A stretch of DNA of 20,079 nucleotides from CAVOBC01 sp963693635 (lineage in GTDB: Bacteria > Pseudomonadota > Gammaproteobacteria > Pseudomonadales > Azotimanducaceae): positions 1-20,079 of the forward strand of contig CAVOBC010000039.1 in NCBI GenBank assembly GCA_963693635.1, read 5' to 3'. Below, piece by piece: positions 8,177 to 15,659 of this stretch (positions are counted from its first letter, which is position 1; the number at the start of each line of letters is the position of its first letter). Below the pieces are notes generated by a model. The model was not told the origin of the DNA. It did not search any database and saw only the letters and a program-made list of their open reading frames with translations. Both the position numbers and the translations under genes were made by a program.

Positions 8177-9174
8177 GAACCAAGCGACGTGAAATCGAAG
8201 GCATCAGCCTGTCATTCCTCGATGTCATCAGTTGTGGATTCGGCGCTCTCATCCTGTTGCTCGTGCTCACGAAGGTGTTCGACCCCGTTGTGATTGATGA
8301 AGACGCACAGGATCTCAGTCAGATTCTGACAAAGCTCCAGGAGGAGCTTCACGAGACCCGCGGCGAAGCCATGCGACTCAACCGAGAGATGGTGCGCAAG
8401 GAGGACATCAAGGAAGATGAAGCCGAACGCCTGCAGGATGTCAGCTCCAATCTCGCATCGCTCAAGGGTGCCTTTCAGGCCTCTGTCACCGAGACAGAGA
8501 TTACCGCCGTGATCGAAGGTCAGCTTGCCAATGCGCGTCAGAGCTTGTCTGAGGAAATGGCCCGCCTGCTTGCTGAGTACAAGCCGGACGACGACAGTCT
8601 GATCGGTGGCATCCCGGTCGACAGCGAGTACATTGTTTTCATCATCGACAACTCCGGCAGCATGCAATTTGCCTGGCCACTGGTGAAACGCAAGATCGAA
8701 GAGACGCTCGACATCCACCCGGTCGTCAAAGGCATCCAGGTGATGAATGACATGGGCACGTACATGTTCCGGGGCACGGCAGGCGAGTGGATAGCGGACA
8801 CCCCAGCGCTGCGCCGACGCATCATGCAGGCCATGGATGAATGGGACGACTTCAGTAACTCAAGCCCGGTCGAGGGCATCAACAAGGCAATCAGCACGTA
8901 CTACAAGCCGGGCCGCCGCATCAGTCTCTATGTATTTGGCGATGACTTTCGGGGTCGCTCGTTTCAGCGGGTTGTCGATACGGTCGACCGCCTGAACAAC
9001 CCGAATCTCAATGGCGATCGGCTCGTTCGCATCCACGGCATCGGGTTTCCGAACTGGTTCACCGCAAGCAAGCCCGAGTGGGTCTACACCCAGCGCTTCG
9101 CGATTCTGATGACCACATTGTCGGAAAGAAACGGTGGCACGTTTGTCGGCTTGACCGACCTTCGCACGTTCTAG
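8173..9174 (+). CDS. VWA-domain protein with ExbD/MotB-like N-terminal helix and coiled coil (paralog 2)
   Basis: This paralog of the preceding gene starts with the ATGA overlap at 8173-8176. The N-terminal block is nearly the same (KRRE...S-x-SFLDVISCGFGALIL), with the Asp at residue 17 in the helix. A coiled coil covers about residues 40-130. The VWA domain starts near residue 150 with FIIDNSGSM; the DxSxS metal motif is complete at D159. The Thr position is less clear: NSSPVEGINKAI occupies the place of the usual G-T-x-x-x-x-A. VFGDDF supplies an acidic residue further on. The two VWA domains are strongly diverged compared with the shared N-terminal helices, which suggests selection on the membrane part. 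Two different paralogs in one operon suggest a heterodimer, replacing the ExbD/MotB homodimer. Confidence 0.85.
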   Translation: MRTKRREIEGISLSFLDVISCGFGALILLLVLTKVFDPVVIDEDAQDLSQILTKLQEELHETRGEAMRLNREMVRKEDIKEDEAERLQDVSSNLASLKGAFQASVTETEITAVIEGQLANARQSLSEEMARLLAEYKPDDDSLIGGIPVDSEYIVFIIDNSGSMQFAWPLVKRKIEETLDIHPVVKGIQVMNDMGTYMFRGTAGEWIADTPALRRRIMQAMDEWDDFSNSSPVEGINKAISTYYKPGRRISLYVFGDDFRGRSFQRVVDTVDRLNNPNLNGDRLVRIHGIGFPNWFTASKPEWVYTQRFAILMTTLSERNGGTFVGLTDLRTF

Positions 9175-9186
9175 CCAGCGCCCCCT

Positions 9187-9225
9187 CACTCATCAAGACT
9201 CACTCATCAAGAGCACCCATCAAGA
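9187..9225. repeat. Degenerate short tandem repeat after the operon
   Basis: Three copies of CAC(T/C)CATCAAGA occur at 9187-9198, 9201-9212 and 9214-9225, with one or two bases between them. The following bases to about 9295 are a run of weaker CAACTG-like copies (accaactg, ccaactga, ctaactga, accaactg). The repeat fills the gap between two convergent genes. I see no stable hairpin with a T run, so it is not an obvious terminator. Confidence 0.6.
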
Positions 9226-9283
9226 GTCACTCAACTGTCACGCACCAACTGTCCTCGCCAACTGACATCCGCTAACTGATCGT

Positions 9284-10738
9284 TCACCAACTGATGCCGG
9301 CGACGTAGGAGAGGCGAAACGTGTCGTTTGCCGGCACCACCACCTGCCACTCATAGGTCTGGGAATCGATCGCCTCACCCTCGGCAGAAGTCTCCAACAT
9401 GCGGAAGCCCTGGGGAAACACATCCCGCAGAATCACCGCCTGGCGCTCGTCTTTGCGATTGCTGATCGCAATCTCCCAGGTGAGTTCCACCTGTCTTGTC
9501 CCCTGCCGCCGAAACCTTTTTTGCACACGTTCGATGACCACGTCGTAGGCCCGCCCTATCCGTATCACCGCTTCGTCGTTCTCGCGCAGATTTTCGAGCC
9601 GCGACGCACCGAGGAATATCACCTCGCCATCGTTACCGGGTTGATATACACGCACAACGCCAGACGGCAGCGGTACACCCAACTGGTTACGCTTTTCATT
9701 GCGGAAGCGGATCTCGATCTCGGGACGCTCGCTGACCGCGCGAGTGACCTGCTGCACGCCCACGACCCGATTCGCCACCAGCACCCGCTCGTAGCGCAGA
9801 CGCTCTCGTTTGAGCAGCGGCAGTTGCACGATCTCGTCGTTGGCAAGATCGACCGGTGAATCAAAACTGTAACGGTAGTATTCGCTCAACGATTGGGCCG
9901 TCCGCGCCGACGCGCCATCTTCGCGCATTGCAAACGCGCGTACCGCGACCGGCGAACGCACGGGCTGGACCCTCGCCACGTCCCCCGCAATCACTGTCAT
10001 TCTGGCCCCCTCGAGCCGCATTCCAATGCCGTTTGTCAGTGTCACGCCGGCAGTCAGATCCATGATCTCTGCGCTTGCGTCGAGTTCAATCACGTAGTCC
10101 GCGCGCCAATCGAGGCCCGCTGCAAGATAACGGGTCGTCAACTTCTGACGCCCCGCTCTGCGGTTGTCAACTGACCACTCGAGCGTGGGCGTGGTACGCA
10201 GGGAGTCGGGTACATAGGGCAGCGATATCGTGCCTTCCGGTTCAATCTCGATCTCGTCGCCAAACCGGACGATTTCCGGTGCCACCGCCAGCAGTGTGCC
10301 CTCGCGCAACACTTTCTCCTGCAAACCATCACGCTGGATATGACGGCTGTACTTGATCTTTTGACCAATGAAGCGGCGCAGCAGCGACTGTCGATTGAGA
10401 AGATCATAACGATATCGCTGCGCATGCATCTGCAGACGTTCGGCATCCACCAGGACCACGGACTCAGGATCTATTCCGAGAGCGAAGCCCCGGGCTTCGA
10501 TGACGACCTCTCCGCGCGGCAGATCCAGCTCTCGGACATCCGAGACCTGCGCGGCTGCGCCCTGATACGCGACTACCGACAACCCGACACGGTCTTGTCC
10601 ATCGGACACAACCCGCTGTGGTGCTGCCGCCGTTGGGTTTATTATCAACGACATCAGTCCGACGATGGCTAACGCGCATCGATTTGTTGTGCTAATGCGA
10701 CGCTCCGTCCGATTTTTAGATTGACAGCCGTTTCTCAT
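9284..10738 (-). CDS. Exported DUF4139-type protein
   Basis: The 484-residue product has a signal-peptide-like hydrophobic segment at about residues 21-39 (CALAIVGLMSLIINPTAAA) after a long basic N terminus. The body is almost entirely beta-rich, with the pattern of DUF4139 proteins: YLAAGLDWRADYVIEL, LTAGVTLTNGIGMRLEGARMTVIAGDV, an internal linker, PVDLANDEIVQLPLL, IEIRFRNEKRNQLGVPLPSGVVRVYQ, and a C-terminal W-x-I-A-I-S-N-R-K-D-E block ending FRLSYVAGISW. In typical family members this C-terminal half forms beta sandwiches that start from 'T.Y...G..W...Y'. Function in the family is poorly known; an envelope or periplasmic role is likely. It converges on the VWA operon and is separated from it by the short repeat, so it is probably transcribed separately. 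No strong ribosome site is seen before the ATG. Confidence 0.68.
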   Translation of the reverse strand: MRNGCQSKNRTERRISTTNRCALAIVGLMSLIINPTAAAPQRVVSDGQDRVGLSVVAYQGAAAQVSDVRELDLPRGEVVIEARGFALGIDPESVVLVDAERLQMHAQRYRYDLLNRQSLLRRFIGQKIKYSRHIQRDGLQEKVLREGTLLAVAPEIVRFGDEIEIEPEGTISLPYVPDSLRTTPTLEWSVDNRRAGRQKLTTRYLAAGLDWRADYVIELDASAEIMDLTAGVTLTNGIGMRLEGARMTVIAGDVARVQPVRSPVAVRAFAMREDGASARTAQSLSEYYRYSFDSPVDLANDEIVQLPLLKRERLRYERVLVANRVVGVQQVTRAVSERPEIEIRFRNEKRNQLGVPLPSGVVRVYQPGNDGEVIFLGASRLENLRENDEAVIRIGRAYDVVIERVQKRFRRQGTRQVELTWEIAISNRKDERQAVILRDVFPQGFRMLETSAEGEAIDSQTYEWQVVVPANDTFRLSYVAGISW

Positions 10739-10962
10739 AGCTCATCACGCGGGGTTAACGTTGGGAACAAAGGAGGGCAAGACGCAGGCCAACACCTGGG
10801 ACTTTGTCGACAAAACCCTACCTGCATTGGTGGCCAGCCTCCTGACAGAGACCCCCAGCGACGCTGCAACACTTCCACCATGAAATAGCGTCCCCTTAAG
10901 TCGAGCAAAAACATCGAGAGCGCGTCGAACACCCGTCGAGAACCCAACAAGGCCAGCAAACG

Positions 10963-11430
10963 ATGTCGACAGACAAGCCATCCAGACAAACATTCTCGGT
11001 CAAAGTCAACGGCACCGACAGACGAGTTGAGGCACTCCCGGAAACGCCGATTCTATACCTTCTGCGAAACGACCTGCATATCCTAAGCCCCAGGTACGGC
11101 TGCGGCGGCGAACAATGCGGGGCGTGCCAGGTGCAGGTCGACGGCGTACCCCGGGCCAGTTGCACGCTTGCGGTGGGCAACATCGACGATGCCGAAATCA
11201 CCACCCTTGAGGGACTCAATCATGGTCCAGCGCTCCGGGCGGCTTTCCTCGCCAACAACGCTGGCCAGTGCGGTTACTGTCTTGCCGGGATACTGGTGGC
11301 GGCGGACGCGCTCCTGCAAACCAATCCCCGTCCGGGCCGCGCTGAAATCATGGCCGCGCTCGACGGTCACCTGTGTCGATGTGGCTCACACAATCGGATT
11401 ATCCGGTCGATCGAGGACGCCGCGCGATGA
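10963..11430 (+). CDS. (2Fe-2S)-binding subunit of a xanthine-oxidase-family molybdenum hydroxylase
   Basis: This 155-residue electron-transfer subunit has the two [2Fe-2S] motifs of the CoxS/IorA/NdhS type. The plant-ferredoxin set is C47, C52, C55 and C67 (YGCGGEQCGACQV...SC). The alpha-helical set is C103, C106, C138 and C140 (GQCGYC...HLCRC). All eight cysteines are present and the length is normal for the family. It passes electrons from the molybdenum site of the next gene product. No FAD subunit is nearby, which matches the two-subunit isoquinoline 1-oxidoreductase/nicotinate dehydrogenase style, where a cytochrome or other membrane acceptor takes the electrons. The 3' end overlaps the next start as ATGA. 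The ribosome site is weak (AAGG about 10 bases upstream). Confidence 0.92.
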   Translation: MSTDKPSRQTFSVKVNGTDRRVEALPETPILYLLRNDLHILSPRYGCGGEQCGACQVQVDGVPRASCTLAVGNIDDAEITTLEGLNHGPALRAAFLANNAGQCGYCLAGILVAADALLQTNPRPGRAEIMAALDGHLCRCGSHNRIIRSIEDAAR

Positions 11431-13568
11431 ACCTTCCACCCGCATTGCGCGCTAATCCCAGGATCAGCCAATGGCTCAGCATTGATAGCGAAGGCATCGT
11501 CACCGTGCGCACCGGCAAGGTGGAACTTGGTCAGGGCATCCTGACGGCTATGGCCCGCGTCGCTGCCGAAGAACTTGGCATCCCGTTTGAGGGCGTGCGC
11601 GTCGCGGCCGCGAGCACCCGGCAGGGTCCGAACGAATTCATCACCGCCGGCAGCATGTCCGTCGAAGGCAGCATCCCGGCGATCCGGCAGGCATGTCGCC
11701 ACGCACTCAGCCTCCTGTACCTGGCTGCCGCAGAGAAGCTCCAAGTCGCCGCCGGTGACCTCATCGTCGTATCCGGAACATTCAGCGCAGCGGGCGGCGG
11801 CAGCATCGAACTCAGCCAACTCGCCAGCGACATCGACCTTGACGTGCCAATGACCGAAACGATCGATCGCGCCCGCGACGGGACGACGGCTCCGGCCCTG
11901 CCTGATCGGGTCACGCGACTGGACCTCGCGGGCAAGCTGGATGGATCTGCCGCTTTCATCCAGGACCTGAGCGCAACCCACGAGGTACTTCACGCCCGCG
12001 TGATCCGGCCACGGCATGCCAACGACCGATTAACAAACCTCTCGGTGAGCGGTATGCCAGCCGACATCACAGTCATTCAGGATGGTGATTTCATCGCGGT
12101 CGCCGGCATCGACGAATTCGCGACTTCGATGGCCGCGACGCATCTTGCCGCATCCGCCACCTGGTCGCCTGCAACCTTTACGGCCGTGGACGACTTGCAG
12201 GTTTTTCTCACGGGGAACGTGAGTGCGAGTTTGCCGGTCGTCGCTGGGACGCCCGTTGACGAACCCGTCCCGGCGCCAGTCACCGCGCCGACGGACTTTG
12301 CCACGCGCTACACGAAACCCTTCCACCTGCACGGGTCAATCGGACCATCCGCAGCGATGGCGCGCTTCGACGCAGATAGCGGCGAACTCAGCATCTGGAG
12401 CCACAGTCAGGGCCCATTCATGGTCCGCGCCGCGATCGCCGAAGCGCTCGCAATGGACGCTAAACAGATTAGCGTCGATCACGTCGAGAATGCCGGTTGC
12501 TACGGGCACAATGGTGCCGACGATGCCGCCATGGACGCTGCGGTCGTCGCGCGGCACCTCCCTGGCCAACACATTCTTCTCAAGTGGACGCGCGCGGATG
12601 AACATCTGCACGAACCCGTAAGCCCAGCGATGGTGATGGATCTGGCCGCGACCCTTGAAGGCGGCACGGTGCGGGCCTGGGATGCCGAGATCTATAGTCA
12701 GACGCACGGACGGCGCGCCGTACCGCTGGGTGCCGCGACGAATCTCGTCGCCGGCTGGCAGCGCAAGGACGGTCTTCCCCAGGGCGCTGCGAAACCGGGA
12801 TTCGGCCGCCACAGCGGTATCCACCGCAATGCCGATCCCATCTACGACTTCCAGCATCGACGCATCGTCAAGCACCTGGTGGGTGACGCCGGCGTTCGGA
12901 CCTCATCCACACGCGGCCTGGGTGCCTTCGGCAATGTCTTCGCCATTGAATCATTCATGGATGAACTTGCCAGGCGCGAACAGGCTGACCCCATCGCCTG
13001 GCGTTTGGCCCACCTCGATGACCAACGGGGGCGCAACGTCCTCCAACGCCTCGACCAGCTACTGCCCGAAGCTGCCGACTATGCGACCGGCAATCCGACC
13101 GACGCGATGGGACGTGGCATCGCGTTTGCTCAATACAAAAATGCCCAGACCTATCTCGCACTCGCCGTCGTACTCTCGGTGAATCTCGAATCCGCCAGCG
13201 TCACGCTGCGGCACGCCCAAATCGTCGCCGACGCGGGCATCGCGGTCGACCCGGATGGTCTCGCCAATCAGTTGGAGGGAGGGTTCATCCAATCCGCTAG
13301 CTGGACCCTCAAAGAGCAGGTTCTGCACGATGGACGCGCCCGTCACGCAGAGGACTGGGCCAGCTATCCAATCCTCAGGTTCAGTGAGATACCGACGGTC
13401 AACGTCGACATAATTGCCCATGATCTCGAGCCATCACTCGGCGCCGGCGAGGCCGCGCATGGACCCACGCCGGCGGCCATCGCCAACGCGATCGCTGATG
13501 CGACCGACCTGCGCCTGCGCACAATGCCATTGTCGCCGGAGCGGCTGCGAGAAGCGGCCGCCACCTGA
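11427..13568 (+). CDS. Molybdopterin-binding catalytic subunit of a xanthine-oxidase-family hydroxylase (IorB-like)
   Basis: The frame is open further upstream, but ATG at 11427 overlaps the previous stop (ATGA) and starts a typical N terminus, so I chose it; the product has 713 residues. Family blocks: GKVELGQGILTAMARVAAEELG (about 30-51), GSMSVEGS, GCYGHNGADDAAMDAAVVAR (357-376, a hallmark of IorB-like proteins), LGAFGNVFAIESFMDELA, IVADAGIAVDPDGLANQLEGG and the C-terminal GAGEAAHGPTPAAIANAI. In the last block, E675 occupies the place of the catalytic base Glu of this family. No twin-arginine signal is visible, so it is probably cytoplasmic. The enzyme should hydroxylate an N-heterocycle or aldehyde using water. 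The substrate cannot be told from sequence. No cytochrome c domain is fused, unlike some relatives. Confidence 0.9.
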   Translation: MNLPPALRANPRISQWLSIDSEGIVTVRTGKVELGQGILTAMARVAAEELGIPFEGVRVAAASTRQGPNEFITAGSMSVEGSIPAIRQACRHALSLLYLAAAEKLQVAAGDLIVVSGTFSAAGGGSIELSQLASDIDLDVPMTETIDRARDGTTAPALPDRVTRLDLAGKLDGSAAFIQDLSATHEVLHARVIRPRHANDRLTNLSVSGMPADITVIQDGDFIAVAGIDEFATSMAATHLAASATWSPATFTAVDDLQVFLTGNVSASLPVVAGTPVDEPVPAPVTAPTDFATRYTKPFHLHGSIGPSAAMARFDADSGELSIWSHSQGPFMVRAAIAEALAMDAKQISVDHVENAGCYGHNGADDAAMDAAVVARHLPGQHILLKWTRADEHLHEPVSPAMVMDLAATLEGGTVRAWDAEIYSQTHGRRAVPLGAATNLVAGWQRKDGLPQGAAKPGFGRHSGIHRNADPIYDFQHRRIVKHLVGDAGVRTSSTRGLGAFGNVFAIESFMDELARREQADPIAWRLAHLDDQRGRNVLQRLDQLLPEAADYATGNPTDAMGRGIAFAQYKNAQTYLALAVVLSVNLESASVTLRHAQIVADAGIAVDPDGLANQLEGGFIQSASWTLKEQVLHDGRARHAEDWASYPILRFSEIPTVNVDIIAHDLEPSLGAGEAAHGPTPAAIANAIADATDLRLRTMPLSPERLREAAAT

Positions 13569-13699
13569 CCGGCGTGCGGGATGCTGGCCAGGCGCCGGCG
13601 ACTCGAAGTTCCTTTAAATTGGCAGAGGGTAAGGTTTTAATGGCGGGTCTCAGTTGCACACCGGGTCCTGGCGCGCGACACGCCATGCCGATGGGGCGC

Positions 13700-13708
13700 T
13701 GCTATCAT
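13700..13708 (+). promoter_or_regulatory. Possible extended -10 promoter for the VOC gene
   Basis: TGCTATCAT at 13700-13708 fits an extended -10 element (TGn plus TATCAT). It would give a leader of about 70 bases before ATG 13783. No good -35 box lies at 16-18 bases upstream, so this is a weak call. Confidence 0.35.
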
Positions 13709-13782
13709 CCACACCGAATACCCGGACTAGATACCTGTACCAACTCAGTACCAACACTACCCGCATTGGGGGAGACCAGCCG

Positions 13783-14631
13783 ATGGCAAAGTCTAAATTC
13801 AATCGTTCGACCGAAGACGTAGGAAACATCCTTGCACTCGAACACGTGAACGTCACCGTACCCGATCAAACGCTCGCAACTTTCTTCTACGTGAATGGCC
13901 TTGGCTTCACGCGTGACCCCTACATCGATTTTGGTCCGTTCAACGTCTGGATCAACGTGGGGGGTCAACAATTTCACCTGCCCACAAACAAGCCACAGGT
14001 CGTGCGGGGTCACGTGGGCGTCGTTGTGCCGGACCTCGACATTCTCGCGACAAGCCTTGCCCGGGTCGAAGGTCGCCTCAAAGACACCGACTTCGCGTGG
14101 ACACGAAAGAAAGATCGTATTGATGTCACCTGCCCGTGGGGCAACCAGATTCGCTGTTTCGCACCTGGCGCATTTGGCGAGATGAAACTAGGCGTGCCAT
14201 ACGTCGAGTTCGACGTACCGCCCGGCACCGCAGAAGGCATTGCCCGCTTCTACAATCAGGTCTTCAGCACACCCGCAAGAACCCGCGGCAAACTCTGCGA
14301 GGTGAACATCGGTCAAAATCAGACACTGCGCTTTCGCGAAACGAAGAAGAAGCAAGGCGAATACGATGGTCATCATATTGCCATCTATCTGGTCAACTTC
14401 TCGGCACCTTACGACTATCTGAAAGATCTGAAGCTGATCAGTGAGGAGTCCGACGCACACCAATACCGGTTCAAGCACATTGTTGACCCCGACAACGGTG
14501 AAATCCTCTTCGAGATCGAGCACGAGGTTCGCAGCCTCTTTCACCCGATGTTCGAGCGTAACCTCGTGAATCGCAATCCTGCCCAGTCATTCTTCAGCTA
14601 CGTCCAGGGGCGCGACGCCTTCGTTCCGTAA
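13783..14631 (+). CDS. VOC-superfamily (glyoxalase/extradiol-dioxygenase fold) protein
   Basis: ATG 13783 is preceded by GGGGGAGA (13768-13775) at good spacing. The frame is open back to 13654, but that stretch is not protein-like. The 282 residues hold two vicinal-oxygen-chelate modules. The first begins LEHVNVTVPD (H21) with FFYVNGLGFTRDP; the second begins VPYVEFDVPPGTAEGIARFYNQVF, with HHIAIYLVNF and a closing LFEIEHEV. A His and a Glu typical of VOC metal ligands are present in module 2 (HHIAIY, FEIE). The usual first His of an extradiol dioxygenase appears replaced by Tyr (YVEFDV), so ring-cleaving activity is doubtful. It stands alone between the molybdenum hydroxylase and the methyltransferase, and a role in aromatic or aldehyde metabolism is only suggested by the neighbours. 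Confidence 0.75.
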   Translation: MAKSKFNRSTEDVGNILALEHVNVTVPDQTLATFFYVNGLGFTRDPYIDFGPFNVWINVGGQQFHLPTNKPQVVRGHVGVVVPDLDILATSLARVEGRLKDTDFAWTRKKDRIDVTCPWGNQIRCFAPGAFGEMKLGVPYVEFDVPPGTAEGIARFYNQVFSTPARTRGKLCEVNIGQNQTLRFRETKKKQGEYDGHHIAIYLVNFSAPYDYLKDLKLISEESDAHQYRFKHIVDPDNGEILFEIEHEVRSLFHPMFERNLVNRNPAQSFFSYVQGRDAFVP

Positions 14632-14713
14632 TGGCCGACGGATACTGAGGACATGCAGAGGCGCGCAACGGCGGCCTCGGACGACTGACACATATCGGCC
14701 ACCCCCCAGTCAC

Positions 14714-14752
14714 GATTGGCCCCTCTACGCGGCCAATCGGACGCGGCCAATC
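14714..14752. repeat. GATTGGCC / GGCCAATC repeat cluster
   Basis: GATTGGCC (14714-14721) is the reverse complement of GGCCAATC, which occurs at 14731-14738 and 14745-14752. The last two lie within an exact 12-base direct repeat ACGCGGCCAATC (14727-14738 and 14741-14752; period 14). The first and second copies can form an 8-bp stem with a 9-base loop. No T run follows. It may be a protein-binding cluster or a weak terminator for the VOC gene. Confidence 0.6.
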
Positions 14753-14896
14753 AAGCGCGAGGCAGGCGTCTGCGCCGCGCTTGTTACTGCAGTCATCTGG
14801 CTCCCAAAAATGCCGCTACCGACCCAACCAGCATCGGCCCGGGCAACCACGAGAACTCACGAACCTCGCTTCGTAGCAACACACGCGATATATGCT

Positions 14897-14915
14897 GGCT
14901 GCTGAAAAGGCAGCC
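14897..14915 (+). terminator. Short GAAAA-loop hairpin followed by TTT
   Basis: GGCTGCT (14897-14903) pairs with GGCAGCC (14909-14915), including one G-T pair, around the loop GAAAA. TTT follows. It could be a weak intrinsic terminator, but it lies 265 bases past the VOC stop, so it could instead be a remnant related to the similar hairpin at 16347. Confidence 0.4.
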
Positions 14916-15005
14916 TTTCATGGAACTAAAGCAATATGCTGTCGTGAGTTCCCTGCGCGACAGCGCGGTAATCCGGCACCGTGAGATGCCGATAGAGATA
15001 GCACA

Positions 15006-15632
15006 ATGCCCACAAATGCCAGTTATCGCCGCGCCTACGGTCTCAAGATCCTCAACTCATCGCACCGGGAGGTGCGGCGTCTGAAGCGAGAGGGTCATGT
15101 CCCGGAGATCCACGGCCACAAATTCTGGAACTCAAGCTATCTGGTGATGGACTACCTGAAGACCCATCCCCTGCCAAAGAAGACGCGAGTCCTGGAGGTT
15201 GGATGTGGCTGGGGACTGCTCAGCATCTTCATCGCAAAGCGATTCGGTTGCTCGGTGACGGCAACCGACGCAGACATCCAGGTGCTGCCGTATCTCGAAC
15301 TGCACGCCGAGGTGAACGGCATCAAGGTGACCGCCGAGCGGAGCACCTTCAATGAATTGACGACAGCCAGGCTCGCCGAGTTCGATCTCATCGTCGGTGC
15401 CGACATCTGTTTCTGGGACGATATGACCGCAATGCTGTACAACCTCGTCCGGCGCTCCCGCCGCGGTGGCGTCGGGCGGGTAATGATCGCCGATCCCTGT
15501 CGCCAGCCATTTTCCGATCTTGCGGAACGCTGCCAGAATGCATTTGGTGAAGATCAGGTTGACCTCATCGAGAAGCACCTGGCGAAACCCGTAAACGCGT
15601 CAGGGGAGATACTGAGCCTGTCGAACCCCTGA
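15006..15632 (+). CDS. Class I SAM-dependent methyltransferase, Methyltransf_16/METTL-like
   Basis: The product has 208 residues. The SAM-binding motif I is VLEVGCGWG (62-70), followed by TATDAD (acidic end of strand 2) and DLIVGADICFWDD (strand 4 region). DPCRQPF sits where post-motif residues contact substrate. The segment IHGHKFWNSSYLVMDYL (35-51), just before the SAM fold, resembles the 'G-x-x-x-W-x-S-x-x-L-x-x-Y-L' lead-in of METTL21/ETFB-lysine-methyltransferase-like proteins. A protein substrate is therefore possible, though I cannot exclude a small molecule. The Shine-Dalgarno sequence is weak. The gene is followed after 79 bases by the nitroreductase. I could not link its function to that gene. 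Confidence 0.75.
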   Translation: MPTNASYRRAYGLKILNSSHREVRRLKREGHVPEIHGHKFWNSSYLVMDYLKTHPLPKKTRVLEVGCGWGLLSIFIAKRFGCSVTATDADIQVLPYLELHAEVNGIKVTAERSTFNELTTARLAEFDLIVGADICFWDDMTAMLYNLVRRSRRGGVGRVMIADPCRQPFSDLAERCQNAFGEDQVDLIEKHLAKPVNASGEILSLSNP

Positions 15633-15659
15633 ATCTGCCCAACAACAACAAACCGACTC

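Larger units (their letters stand above)
14632..15005. other. 374-bp intergenic region with repeats and a hairpin
   Basis: I find no convincing gene here. An open + frame at 14716-15084 has a Ser/Arg/Thr-rich, shadow-like composition and overlaps the methyltransferase start. The stretch does hold a GGCCAATC repeat cluster (14714-14752) and a GAAAA-loop hairpin (14897-14915), listed separately. Confidence 0.6.

Noticed and set aside
4971..9174. Zorya-type defence system
   Set aside because: The MotA-like gene fits, but there is no OmpA-type domain on the MotB-like partner and no ZorC, ZorD or ZorE effector in the window. The resemblance is limited to the motor logic.
9187..9240. Possible CRISPR array
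   Set aside because: The repeat units are only about 12 bases with 1-2 bases between them, so there are no spacers; no cas gene is present.
13654..13782. N-terminal extension of the VOC gene from an upstream ATG
   Set aside because: The extension is not protein-like, and the ATG at 13783 has a strong ribosome site and begins the first VOC module at the right distance.
14716..15084. 122-codon open frame on the + strand
   Set aside because: The composition is shadow-like, it crosses the GGCCAATC repeats and the hairpin, and it runs into the methyltransferase gene in another frame.
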